From Oasisia sp. SBJ-2009 (taxonomy: Eukaryota; Annelida; Polychaeta; Sabellida; Siboglinidae), in the NCBI GenBank assembly GCA_964017155.1, contig OZ024857.1, positions 18,253,435 through 18,317,434 on the forward strand: 64,000 nt of DNA. The letters are read 5' to 3'. Position 1 is the stretch's first letter; the number at the start of each line of letters is the position of its first letter. A program made the position numbers and the translations under genes. The notes under the pieces are model-generated. The model was given only the letters and a program-made list of their open reading frames with translations. It searched no databases and had not been told where the DNA came from. This document shows, piece after piece, positions 13,320 through 25,773 of the stretch.

Positions 13320-15190
13320 AAACATGATATATTTGTTTGGTTAAAACCTGTATTTATGATGTCATAAAATCTTTATAAAATATACAAAATGTTTGTACAT
13401 CAAATACAGCCTACTTTACATAAAACATGTACTTTACAAAAATATACCCATATGAAATCAGTCCATATGAATACGGTTTAGGGTCATCAATTTCACACTG
13501 TGCAACACTATCCACAGTATGATAGGATCTCTAGTATAGACCAGTTAATGTTATCTTTACTATACAAATAAATGTTCTACAATACTTTTAATGAGTATGT
13601 AGTCATTAAAAACAGTTGTCATGCTCACACATTACACATTTACAATGCACCATTTAACATATTTAATTATTAATAGTGATTTTAAAAAGTTGCATCACAA
13701 CATTTGATACAAACAAAAATTGATATATACTATTACGGTCTGGCATTAAAAACATGTTCCGTAAAACAGCATAAATTTGCTAGCAATTACCAGGAACAAT
13801 TATTAATGTATAACTGCACAGTTCCTTGTGTCCTGCACTGTCTACCTTCTGTAGTCTATAGCTCCCATCAACACTACCTGGTCACTGGGACTCGTTAAGG
13901 GATGCATTGTTAATTAATGAAGCAAACTTTTACAGCCATCAAGGCCATACACTTTGCCAGTAATGTCTCACCATCAACAGCCATACATCTACCCAGTCCC
14001 CTTGCACACATCACTGACAGCCATTTCCTCTGTGGTATTCCACTCAACATTTCTATTACTGTTTAGTTCGTGAAATGGATAACAATATTCCCTCCATTCA
14101 CTTGGTAATCAAGTCAACTATACACTCAGTCACGAGTCATTAATAACCTTTTTGTGAACCTGTGAAGTCTCCATATGCAGTTAAACCATATCAGGCAATT
14201 TAAGGCAAATGCACCCCAACAATGCATCCCTGTAGTAGATTATAGTTAAAAAAAAAACACCCTCAGCATTGGTACAAAATTAGGTAATTGCTAATGTGAA
14301 TTTATGTATTTTTCAGCTTTATAATGTCTGGTAATGACATTCACAAGTGTTGAAATGAGTGGGGGCTGGACCCACCCACCTGTCCTAATCAGTTTTTGAA
14401 TCAGAGCTGGTTATCTGTTGGCACCAAATAATATTTAGCTACTAGACTACCAATGGGTAGGTGTGAATTTTGTTGGGGGTAGGGCATTGAATGTGGGGTG
14501 ATCAAAAGCCATAGTTCATAGCTTTCAACTTCACACCGTAAATATTCAACAGCTGCTATGTCTGATGTCTGATGTGTCTGTAACTACCCACAAGCTGCAA
14601 AGAAAGATCAGTTACTCATTGCCAAAGGCATCTGGGAGTGACACCCCTGGGTGTAGATCTAGGGTGATTGTTATTGTTGTATAACACACCAGTGACACAA
14701 CATATCTATACACAAGCAATGGGTTTACTTACGTGTCTAGAACTGTTTGAAGCAAAGACTGGAAGAGACACTCTCTATGGCTGCAGGCCACAGTCTGGTG
14801 TGACACTGGATGTGTCACCAGGGCTGACGAGATGTGACAGTGGAGATGCTCATATCAGACAGAGTGAGTCATCTATCCTAGCAAGGGGCCAATTACTAGG
14901 CTAGTCTGTCTTGGCTTGTTTGAGTACTATAGCCACCAGCCCACCACTCCTGATGGAGTCAAATGGTCAGAGATGTGACCAAGGCTGTGACTGTCCACTT
15001 CAGATAGCTAGTGTACAGCATAATCTAGATATCTGTCCACCGGTCATTTGGATGGGTAAAGTCCAGTTTTGGACAGGTATAATGTGTTTGGACAGGTAAC
15101 AATCTGATGGGCAAAAGCTTACTTTATATTGTTGATTGTGCTTTGAAAATGGGTGTCATACATTGTGTATGCATGGATTATTATATATTT
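13320..15190. other. Noncoding, no gene recognised
   Basis: No supported exon, RNA gene or named repeat. Confidence 0.5.
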
Positions 15191-15196
15191 CTGGAT

Positions 15197-15199
15197 ATA

Positions 15200-15247
<48 letters not shown>

Positions 15248-15368
15248 CTCAGTCCAGAAATATATCAGTAGATACCTGCATGGGAACATGCACACATTCA
15301 AGCCAGCCCAGGCGTATATATATATATATATATAAATTATATACACACACATATATATACACACACAC

Positions 15369-15445
<77 letters not shown>
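15197..15445. repeat. (TA)n compound microsatellite cluster
   Basis: TA tracts at about 15199-15243, 15313-15333 and 15371-15444, separated by short unique sequence and AC repeats. The longest tract has about 37 TA units. Confidence 0.97.
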
Positions 15446-15447
<2 letters not shown>

Positions 15448-15524
15448 CAATTTGATCCTACATAAAGACCTGGGCTGACTAATATGTTGGTAGGCAGTCT
15501 GACACTGTCTTACTAGGGTTTTGT

Positions 15525-15990
15525 TGGTGTGGGAGAAGGAATTGGGAAGGATGTAGGGAGGGGTAAGGGCAGGGGAAGGGACAGCACAGCAAACCTGTGG
15601 GAGAGGCAGTCAGCGGAAACTTGAAGGAGAGGGAAAAGGTGGGGGGAAGAGTGGTGGAAGAGACAAGGAAGTAGGAGAACAATTAAGTGAAGGGCATGCA
15701 GATATAAAGGTAGGGAGAATAAGAAGAACAGAAAGGGGGGAAGGAGCGAAGGATGAGGGAAATGATCGATGTTACTACAGTGTATGAGGAAGGTGGCCCA
15801 GAGAACATAAAAAGGTGGCAACTGGTGTCCTAGGGAATAAGGTATGGAAAAAAGAGTGAGGTTGTTAGGTCAAGGGAGAGTGAGGAATAAGGAAAGGAGA
15901 ACATTCAGTGCCTCGGAAGAACAGGAATAGTGGACACAAATGGACATAGTGAGGATGGAAAGTGACACAGGGAAAATGACACACAAGTTG
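15525..15990 (+). other. Purine-rich tract
   Basis: About 450 bp in which the plus strand is strongly biased to G and A (runs such as 'ggaagggacag', 'gggaaaaggtggggggaaga'). No period or coding frame is convincing. Such tracts can form triplex structures; no function is shown here. Confidence 0.75.
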
Positions 15991-18140
15991 CTAACAAGAA
16001 CGTGAGAATGACTAGTATACTGACAAGGACCTTGCTTTATGGCCAAGCCCGCAGCCTGTGGTTACTGTCCGCCCTGGGCCTTGAGTCTCAAATTGGTTGC
16101 ATAGAAAATAATCTAGGACATCAGTGTCACTAAATCGGTCACCTCTCTATTCATGAAATTCATGAATACGGTCAGTAATCACGTGAAAAACAACCAGATC
16201 ACTTTCACAACAAAGGTCATGACTGTCACGATCAGCTGGTGAACCTTCTTAAATCAGAAACTATACAACGCCTGGCACTTCACATTCGGATTCAATGTCT
16301 ACTTTTCTATATAACAAAGTTACATGCCACCCAAGTTACCTACATCTGGAACCACATATCATGAACAAAATATATCTATCCGTCCATTTTTCTGTCTGCT
16401 TCAGGTTACACAAAATAAACTTCTTGGTAATAGGGACTGAAGAGATTTTACAATAGACCTTTGACGCTGACAGTTACAATATTGCTCGAGTTTCATACAG
16501 TAGCACACCGACTGAACCCAGGCTTTGCCCAACTGACTGTCTGATGCACTGACCTGTCATTGGTCCAGCCAATTGTCTCCTGAGCCACATGTCACCTGAT
16601 GTGGTTAGAAGTCTGTGTCATTCCCGGATCTCACTTGACAACCTTGCACCAGCCACTGAGTAAGTACCAGTAACAACTGGCCAATAAACACCCTAATTAC
16701 AGTCATCATGATCCTGATGAACATGTAATTAGCTGGATCTAGCCCACAGTGGCCACACACAGCTAGTTGATGTCATTACTGAGGGTGAAAGTTGGTAAGA
16801 GTAGTTTGTACTTAAGTAAGTCACTTAAAAAAACTACTGAAACAACACTTAAAAAATCAATCGTTGTACTTGACGCAAATCATCTTTACTTCAAATACTC
16901 AGAATGATAGACAATTTATAAAGTGGTCAACATAAACTATCAACAGAAATAATTTTATCAGGTGACATCCCAAAAATTGCTCAGTACTTTGTTGTTAAAA
17001 GCACTATCAATTAAAGTGTAAATGAATAATAAATAAAGAAATGTATATTGTTAAATATCAGTGGATGTAATGCAAATTTTTGAGGGATCACTGTGTTAAT
17101 GTCAGACATGTACACTGTACAATACATTTGTGTAAATGTTAAAATCACCACATCAACACAAAAACTGTCTAGACTATTTTTCACCGACGTCACAAAGTAT
17201 TCCCACAGAAGACAGGAGTAGATAGAAACTGTAGCACGCTATGAACCCACAGAGTCATCATCATAACTACCTTTTGCTCTAGTTCATCACCAAGGACTGT
17301 ATCATAAATCTGTTAGTTCTACCCATGTTTCTGTCAAACATGTCTTAAGTGACTCTTAAGACAGAGTGATGGCCATCAGCCATGTCCTGTTTGCATGGGC
17401 AGCAAACTACTAACTAGTTCTAACTGGACCTTGTGTCAGGGTAAAAACACTGACAGAGATTGAGAGTATCACACCTGTATTTGTTCTAGACAGGTGTGGC
17501 AGGTGCAAGTATCAATAACACATCGTTGCACAGGTGTGGGTTAAGGTAGACAGCTGTAGAGGCGGGGTAGTGGGGTGTACAGATGAAACCACGCTGTACA
17601 TTCCAACTGGGTCCAGCGTACAAATGTCAGCCACATGTCAGCCACCAGCTTGACACTACATGCTTGTTAACCTGCTTACCACTTTCACCCCCTTGTGAAA
17701 ACCCAATCAAAACTTGGTAAAAATACACTGTTGTTTCTAAAAAAAAAACTATATTGGATGTGAATTGGTTTATTTTGCACAGACAAGGAAATAGTTGTGT
17801 AGATTAAATTAATTAATTATAGTTGTTCTGTAAGGTAAATCTAGACACATATGTAAGTAAAATCTTGGTAAACTTGTCTAGTGAACCATATTACACATGT
17901 GAACTGTTCACATACATTTTCTACTAGTAACACTGCATACAGTGCAATGAACTGCCGCAACAGACAATAAATAATGTAATTTATTACATATTTTTAGATA
18001 ATACCATTATATTAATCAATTTTATGTTATTAGTATTGTTGTGAACTATATATTTTATGCAAAGCTTCATTGTATGTGTGCAGATGTGCTCCCCATACAG
18101 ATAAAGATGTGACCCCTCCCCAAGCTTGTCTGGCATGATG
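15991..18140. other. Noncoding, no gene recognised
   Basis: Mixed-composition sequence with short frames only. No repeats or exons supported. Confidence 0.5.
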
Positions 18141-18148
18141 CTGGCAAT

Positions 18149-18224
18149 GTAGTTACTGTGGCGCCATCTTGTGGCTACATTTGGATAAAACACTGAAAAT
18201 ATAACCACAAGATGTCGCCACTAC
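18149..18224. repeat. Short inverted repeat with GGCGCCATCTTGTGG arms
   Basis: Left arm 'gtggcgccatcttgtgg' (18158-18174) pairs with 'ccacaagatgtcgccac' (18205-18221) with one mismatch, separated by a 30-base AT-rich spacer. Outer bases (gtag/ctac) also pair with a small offset. The arm reads CCACAAGATGGCGC on the minus strand, close to the CTCF core consensus; the two arms are convergent or divergent copies of the same motif. Confidence 0.75.
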
Positions 18225-18229
18225 ATCAC

Positions 18230-18990
18230 CAAAGCATAATATGCCTGGCTAATGTTTAACTATTAAAGTGCATGGTGCATTTCCAATCAGCATGTGCAGT
18301 GATGTAGCAATTTTAAAACATTAAAATCAAAACATTAAAAGGTTTATAATAATATTATTGTTTTAAGGTTGCCAACCCTGAATGATGCTCATTGCGTACA
18401 AAGAGTAACGGTGACAAATTAAGTATCTGTAAATACTTAGTACATAAAGGTTCAGATTGAGATGCAAAAAGTGGGTTAATTGTGTCTACGTAATACAACA
18501 AAAAAGCTGCATAAATATCTGATCAGTCACTACAGCGTAGTTACAAATTCATAAATAATACAGGTGGCTTACGACATGGTTTATTTAATAGCTTTGTGTT
18601 GTTTGTTACTCTTAAGGCCTCACACCACCAATGACACACTCCCTCCCTCCTTCCCCTATTTGCAACCTTTGCTCCTACATGTTCCCTTGCAACTCTCAGA
18701 TTTCTCACTGCAACTTCTACACTTTCTATTGTAAGTGTTAGGCTCTTTCCAGGCAACTCTCAGACAAGGCCTGCACTTTCTAGTGCAACTTGTTAGTATT
18801 TGTCTTCCCAGTCTCTCTCTTCAAACACTTGAGGCATGTCTCCTCAAACACTGCACCTGTGACTAGGATCTATCAGTAGATGACACAATGCACTGTTCTT
18901 ATTCCTCACACTCATCATAATATCAGCTCTCATTTCTACATCATTTTATATTAGTATGGATGACAGACACAGACACCTGGCAATACTTCT
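18230..18990. other. Noncoding, no gene recognised
   Basis: Nothing supported beyond short frames. Confidence 0.5.
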
Positions 18991-18994
18991 GCGT

Positions 18995-19205
18995 TCAGGA
19001 ATTGGGCCAGGACTTGAATATTTGATGAAGAAACCTGGCTCTCAACAGTGAATGTTATGAACTTAGTATTTGCTGTGCTCGCAGATCATATCAATGTCAG
19101 ACCTATCTCAACTTGGGACATCAATGAACCACTGACAGGCTCCTTCAGTGCTAGCACATAAAGGCTAGCTTCATGACAATGTCCTGAAAAGCATGATTAG
19201 TGGAA
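18995..19205 (+). repeat. SINE family B, partial copy
   Basis: Shares 'aaacctggctctcaaca', 'ccactgacaggct...ccttcagtgctagca', 'taaaggctagcttcatgaca' and 'tgtcctgaaaagcatgatta' with the fuller family-B copy at 36500-36815. Confidence 0.65.
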
Positions 19206-19209
19206 TGGT

Positions 19210-20160
19210 CCTATAGTATCTTTGTAAATCATCATATTCCAACCATTCTAACATTCTAACGACTCGGGCATTGTCTACAATTACGAGATTGCTCAATCCT
19301 TTGGTTTTGTCTCACTACTGAGCTTGATTTTCGAGGATACTGGCACAATAGAAGTCACTATTCGGCAAATAAGAAGTCATCATTATTATTACTAAGAAGT
19401 CAGTATTATCATGACTATTATTATATAATAACAAAAACAATACAAATTTTACTTATACTTTCAGACAAATAGCATGTCCAACTGTCCATAAAAAGTAAAT
19501 ACACCAGTGACATGGAGAACCAGACAGCTCCAAGCAATTAGACCTCCACTTTGTGTGTGTGCTGTGTAGCAATGACGTGAGCATCTCTGTTCCAATGCTA
19601 CTGCCTCCCTCCCTCACACAGAGAGCTGTGCTGTGCCAGACAGGTCTGACAGACACAGCTGCTGCAGATAAGCCGCGGCATCCTGACAGCAAATTACCTA
19701 CGGAAGAGAAACCTTGCGGGAGACAGACAGACCCATTGATCACAACCACTGCGAGACATCCACAACAAGGCATTGTGGGTTGCCTCGAAAGAAGGCACAA
19801 ACTGTGTCCCATGTAGAATACCAGAGGTCCACTTCGCTAACCTGATTTTCTTCTTTAAAATAAATTTTGCTCTTTAAAATTTATTTTGCTCCTTAAGAGT
19901 GAACTTGTATACCTGAAAATTGTCAACATCAGGACGCACCAGCAGGACACTGTCACAGGTGTGTCATGGAAATAGTGTCCTCAGTTATAAGGTATCAAGC
20001 TGTTTGTATTTTGCAAAATCTCCTTTAACTTGAAAATAGATTTTGTTTAATGATGCATTTTCTCAGTGAAATGGTTCTGGCCTCACCATTTAAAAACGGA
20101 CAAGACGAACTTTCATACAGTCTTGCTAGAATGACAAAGCCGAGTAGATCTGCTATGAGA
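19210..20160. other. Noncoding, no gene recognised
   Basis: Contains a ~120-codon minus-strand frame at 19453-19812 with no recognisable domain. Otherwise nothing is seen. Confidence 0.45.
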
Positions 20161-20167
20161 AAAACAA

Positions 20168-20214
20168 AAGCTAGTGTAGGTAGTTAGTATTAAACCAACT
20201 ACCTACACTAGCTT
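20168..20214. repeat. Perfect 18-bp hairpin
   Basis: Left arm 'aagctagtgtaggtagtt' (20168-20185), 11-base loop, right arm 'aactacctacactagctt' (20197-20214): all 18 positions pair. It may be a small foldback or an RNA hairpin; no precursor-like extension of the stem is seen. Confidence 0.85.
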
Positions 20215-20504
20215 GCACCCACAACCCATGCCTGAGGCAACAAACCAAGAGTTGCCATTATTACAATTAGTGTATTTTTCCAGGTCCTGCTGAACACTTA
20301 CTCTGCTGTTTCCAATTACAATGATGGTGACAGATGAGTACCAGTGGTGTCATCTGGCTCATAAAGTCCCCCCCCCTTTCTCTCTCTCCATCTGGTAGTA
20401 GGCACATTATCATAAACATGTAAGTAAATTACTTTAAATAACGTGCATAAAATGCATTTGTGTATTGTAATTAATATATCACTATTTTTAAAAAGATGAC
20501 CACC

Positions 20505-20990
20505 TAGATAATTGCCTCTAGATAACAGGTGGACAAGGAAGCCCTTTGGCTTATCGAGAGTCCAACCTATCTATCTAAGTGTACCCCTCCCTCTGTAAGG
20601 TATACGTCAATTTCACTTTTATACATATTAACACTACTAGCACCCACACAATCAGCAGATAACTTTGTTCCATTCATTTACTGTTATTTGTGAAAATGAG
20701 AACTTTCTAATATCTAGTCTACATGGCTCCTTTGCTAATATAACTTTATGTCCTCTAGTCCTTCTCTCTTCCATAACCAAGAAAACATACAGTATTTCTA
20801 TCAATATTTTCACATACAGTGTACATTCAATATTTTAAACACTACCTGATCTTCTCTCAATCTCCTGGTCTACTGTGTTGTTAAGCCACATTCTCTTAGA
20901 CGCATTTCATAACTAATAGTAATACCCTTCAGTTTTTGCATTATTTTAGTTGCTCTCTTTTGTACTCTTTCTAGCATAGCTACAATGTAT
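20505..20990 (-). mobile_element. CR1/L2-like LINE, 3' end of the reverse-transcriptase ORF
   Basis: Minus-strand translation, allowing for stops and frame breaks, gives the conserved C-terminal region of CR1/L2-type LINE ORF2: 'LERVQKRATKIMQKL', 'SYEMRLRECGLTT', 'TRRLREDQ', 'REGLEDIKLY', 'WNGTKL'-like and 'SVNMYKSEIDVYL', in the order expected after the RT domain. It is 5'-truncated and broken by several stops, so it is a dead copy. Confidence 0.75.
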
Positions 20991-21054
20991 GTCCTTCTTG
21001 TTTGTGTATTAATGCAGGATATGAAATATCATTAAATAATTTAAAATAATTATC

Positions 21055-21077
21055 CTTCTACTTGATTACTGGGATGA

Positions 21078-21142
<65 letters not shown>

Positions 21143-21292
21143 CGTGCATGCACACTACACTCGCACACTCGCACACACGCATATATAATAATTATATATA
21201 CATATATATAATATACATATATATATATATATATCTTCTACTTGATTACTGGGATGAATATATATATATATATATTTATATTATATATATCA

Positions 21293-21335
<43 letters not shown>

Positions 21336-21879
21336 CGAGCATGCATGTGTCTTAAAATGTTTTTGTACAATAAATGGCAACTCTCAGACAGCTAGCCTGA
21401 AACCTGAAGATGCAGTATGTTATGTATGCAACTATCAACATTTCTGCACCTGGAGACTTGTGTCGTAGTAATCAGTGACCTGGAGAAGAAGACATACTGC
21501 AGACAGACGTACTGCTGCATCACTTTATGCAGGGAAATGATAATTGTTAACAGTGATGTAACACACATGACATTTTATTTATTACCTGTCACTCGAACAA
21601 CCAGGTAATATAAACGGGATGATGTCCACATTCTGTAAGTTGTGCCGGAGTGACACTATTGACGTGCTGTCTTGTTCTCCAGGTCACTGATTTCTACGAC
21701 ACAAGTCTCCAGGTGCAGAAATTTTGATAATTGCATACATGACATAATGCACCTTCAGGTTTCAGGCTAGCTGTCTGAGAGTTGCCATTTATTGTACAAA
21801 GACAGTTTGACACACACGCAAACACGCACACATGCACGAATGCAAGCACAAACACACACATATAACATAAATATATATA

Positions 21880-21914
<35 letters not shown>

Positions 21915-21930
21915 TTACTGTATTCAAATA
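21055..21930. repeat. Large imperfect inverted repeat with flanking microsatellites
   Basis: Left arm core 21358-21493 ('caataaatggcaactctcag', 'acagctagcctgaaacctga', 'acctggagacttgtgtcgta') is the reverse complement of 21665-21806 with moderate divergence and about 170 bp of spacer. Both arms are bordered outward by TG/CA and TA microsatellites (21298-21327 and 21820-21910). A 24-bp segment beginning 'cttctacttgattactggg' is also directly duplicated at 21055 and 21235, bracketing the TG tract 21078-21138. Confidence 0.8.
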
Positions 21931-22460
21931 TCTGATCTATTCAAATGTGCCTTAATGAATCAGTTTATTATTAAAACATCTAATGTTATATGTTTATGAA
22001 TATCACCTTGGCTGTTACGTAATGCAATGTAATTTAGAAAAAATGCAAAAAATCAGATAATGGAAATGTTACTGGGACCCAATTTGTCAGATAAATTGAA
22101 GTTCTTTCCATGAAGCTGCCATATAAACTGTCCAAGTCTGAATGTGTTTGACTTGTTCCTATCGTACACACCATCACCATACTGGCATCATGGGTCTCTG
22201 GTTACATGGACAAATGCCACAAGACAAAAACACGTCAAACATCGAAATGGACAAAGGTAAATGAAAAATATGACAACCACAGGATCAAGAATACCTTTGT
22301 ACAATCAGACAACGAAACTATAAACGTAATATATGCGGACTGGTAGATCAACCTGCCTCGGAGGAAGTCAGAGACGAAACATCGAGGGAGGCAATCAAAA
22401 CGTTAGTTAATTATAAATTGTAAAAGTTGTCTGCAGAGGGGATTTTACTAACGCTGATAT
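21931..22460. other. Noncoding, 3' flank of the four-exon minus-strand gene
   Basis: AT-rich, without recognised exons. Would hold the 3'UTR of the gene ending at 22461. Confidence 0.35.
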
Positions 22461-25400
22461 CTAGTTGGTGATATTGCTTTGGTGTTGAAGATGAATTCCG
22501 TCCAATGATGAAAATATTGCTGCAGGTGGCGCCACCACCTGGTTGCCAACAAAGATACCTGAAAGACACCCACACTTACCCCAACAACTTGTATAAACTC
22601 ACCTTGTCCTGGGCATGGTATTGAAGAGACTTGGTCGGAAAACAAACACTCACCTCATCAGTTGAGCTACCATTCGAGGGCACAGCGAAGTTACCTACCT
22701 CGGAGCCAGGCGGGTGCAGCAAGCGTTGCTCCCTCAACGCAACGCATGCTCCCTGGAATCAGCAGCGACTTGTGCGGACTCCTCTGTGGTACGGCACTTG
22801 ACTCCATTCCTGGCACCAGAAACAACCATGTTTTAAGGTCCTTGTATCCAACACGTGTCGCAGTATTGATATTTGGATTTAGGATAATAGGCTATTGTTT
22901 GGTCCTGGCTGCCAATTGATCACTTCTCACAGTTCTACTGAAAGACAAGTCGTTTAATACCATTGATCTGACTTATCTGTGTTTCAAGGATCAATTGTCA
23001 GTTAATCCGCTTAGCCTACTAGCACACACCGAATGCCACTGGGCGTACGAGAAAACCAAATGTATACATATATGTAGTTTTATGTACACATTGCAGACAC
23101 ACAGTCTACAGTCACACATAAACAAGCACCGACTAACCTATAGATAACAAAGCAGAGTTTCAATATTAGGTAATGGCCGTTTCAGTAGATCTGAGATTCA
23201 ATCACTGATACAAGATACAAGATACAAGAAACTTTATTTAACGTCGGTTACATGATAATTGGCAACATTAGCTCATCTGAGCTATTTTCCGACAAAACTG
23301 ATATCAGTAAACGTAGGTGACATATTGGCAGGTGACTACAAATGAGAATAAGTGCATTTGTAACAGCAGCTGTGAGAAGGTTATCTGCACACATGTGACA
23401 TGTCATGTCATCAGTTCTAATTTAGCAACATCCGCCTTGTTATTTTGTAAGCCAATATACTGATAAACTCATCATCCTGCCATATATATGTGTTAATCAG
23501 TGCTGTGTTATGTCATTGCATGTGTTGCATGCACACGTGTACCAACACACACACACACATGCAAACACACACACAAATTCCGTCTGTGCGCCAGTTTCCC
23601 GGCCAGCCAGAGCAACTCTATTCAAACATGCAAACAGCAGTAATGTGGCCGACCCGTCCTATTTATCAATCAGCCCGAGAACCGTAAATGAACGCATCAA
23701 ACTAACCTGTGTGATAAGTCCATGTGTTTGCGAGAGAGGAGCCTAATACAATCTACGTAGGATTTGTACATACAATCAGCGCACACAAGCCTGTCTATTG
23801 ATCCTCCATGTGAGCGGCAGGCTACAGAGGGCAGTACGAGAGCGCGCCAGAACCAAGGGGGACATCTAGCGCAGTGGGCCAACTTATGGCCCCAGAGAGG
23901 CTTATAGCTTGAGTTTAACCACACACACTACCACACCTATTGTTTTATTCAATGACTCACTTATCCCTCGTGTATTTATTGCCCTATTCACAAGTCGATA
24001 TTTTTATTGATCTTCTCACTTTCCAATTCATTAATCGAGTTCACCCAGTTGTGTGAATGAGTACCTGACTAGGAGCGGATAGAGACAGTAGTGCAATTAC
24101 ATGAACGAATGCTGATTGTGAAATAATTGTCGCATGGCTGAATGCTTCCCAGAGGAAATGAACCGATGAAGGAATGAACGAGGATGTCTCAAGTAATAAT
24201 ACACCACAAAGTGAAACAGTCGGAGGTAGGAGGGTGCAAGTAGGAGGGTGCAAGTAGGAGGGCGCAAGTAGGAGGGTGCAAGTAGGAGGGTGCAAGTAGG
24301 AGGGGGCAGGTAGGAGGGTGCAAGTAGGAGAGTGCAGGTAGGAGGGTGCAGGTAGGAGGGTGCTAGTAGGAGGGTGCAAGTAGGAGGGTGCAGGTAGGAG
24401 AGTGCAGGTAGGAGAGTGCAGGTAGGAGAGTGCAGGTAGGAGGGTGCAAGTAGGAGGGTGCAAGTAGGAGGGTGCAACTAGGAGGGTGCAAGTAGGAAGG
24501 TGCAGGTAGGAGGGTGCAGGTAGGAGAGTGCAGGTAGGAGGGTGCAAGTAGGAGGGTGCAAGTAGGAGGGTGCAAGTAGAAGGGTGCAAGTAGGAGGGTG
24601 CAGGTAGGAGCGTGCAGGTAGGAGAGTGCAGGTAGGAGAATGCAGGTAGGAGGGTGCAAGTAGGAGGGTCCAAATACCAAGGCTGAGATGGAATGACAGT
24701 GTGAAATGGAACCTGGGGAGGGCTGGTGTGAACAGCCATCAATGGATGACCATCATAATAACAATTAATAATTAGATAACTTCTGTTGTGTCACAGTCCT
24801 TAGAAACCATGAGAACCCGGGTTCGAATCCTGTTAAAACCTTGGGCAAGTTTTTCCACTCTACGTTGCTCCTGTTCGCTCAGCTGTATGAGTACCTGGCT
24901 AAAGACAGTGGTGGATATGTGTACGAGCAGCCTTCGCGCATTAATTGTAGCATATGGCTGGATGCATCCCAGAGAAGCCGAAATGGTGTCTGAGTGAACA
25001 AGTCTGTCAGGGAAGTAAAGTGTAAAGCACTTTGAATGGTCCTAAGGACTGGATACTGCGCTATATAAGAACTTGCCTTTGCCTTTACCCACATAGACAA
25101 GAGAGAGAGATGGAAAAAGTTAACACGGAAAGCAGAATGCGCTACAAATTACACAACATCGACCCACCACGCACGGGAATAAGGAAAGAAGATGACTAGG
25201 ACACTTGTGATTAAAACAGAATCAGCGAACATAATCTTTGAATATGTGTTCAAGAGTAATAATGTAAAGGATTGCAACGTAAGAAATGTATTGTTGTTAG
25301 TACTCACCTGGTGAGGTAGAATGCAGTGGCTTGTGGATGTTTTCGCTGTGTGATGATGTTGTCACATCTCCATTTCTACTCAGCAGTTGATGCTGGCACT

Positions 25401-25736
25401 GTAAGATGACGTCCGATGGACATTTCACATGCAGTCGATCAGCGTCCACTGGGGGCTTGGTGTGTGATCGGTCACCCGTGACCTTCACAGCTGCTTGCTG
25501 GGCCATCTCTGGTCGTGGATGATGCATGTCAGTCGCTGCCAACTCCGTGTGAGTGTCTGTAATACATGTACATGTACATAGATGGAGGCAGCTGAGTGAG
25601 GATAGCATTGCATTGCATTTAGTTAGATCCAGTACACATATGCAACAAGTACAAGCTGTTTATATTGAGATATATGTCGTGTGTTTCATACAGACATGTA
25701 TAATTTGCACATCACACACACAATACATGTAACATG

Positions 25737-25773
<37 letters not shown>

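Noticed and set aside
19453..19812. Possible extra terminal exon of the four-exon gene
   Set aside because: An acceptor-like ctgcag in compatible phase exists, but the closer exon at 22461-22558 already gives a consistent end with a stop.
24041..24742. 233-codon Leu/Pro/Tyr-rich minus-strand frame
   Set aside because: It is the 14-bp minisatellite read in frame, with no non-repeat domain.
24820..24850. tRNA gene
   Set aside because: The B box is present, but the A box and cloverleaf are degraded and the sequence continues into a SINE body found in several other copies.
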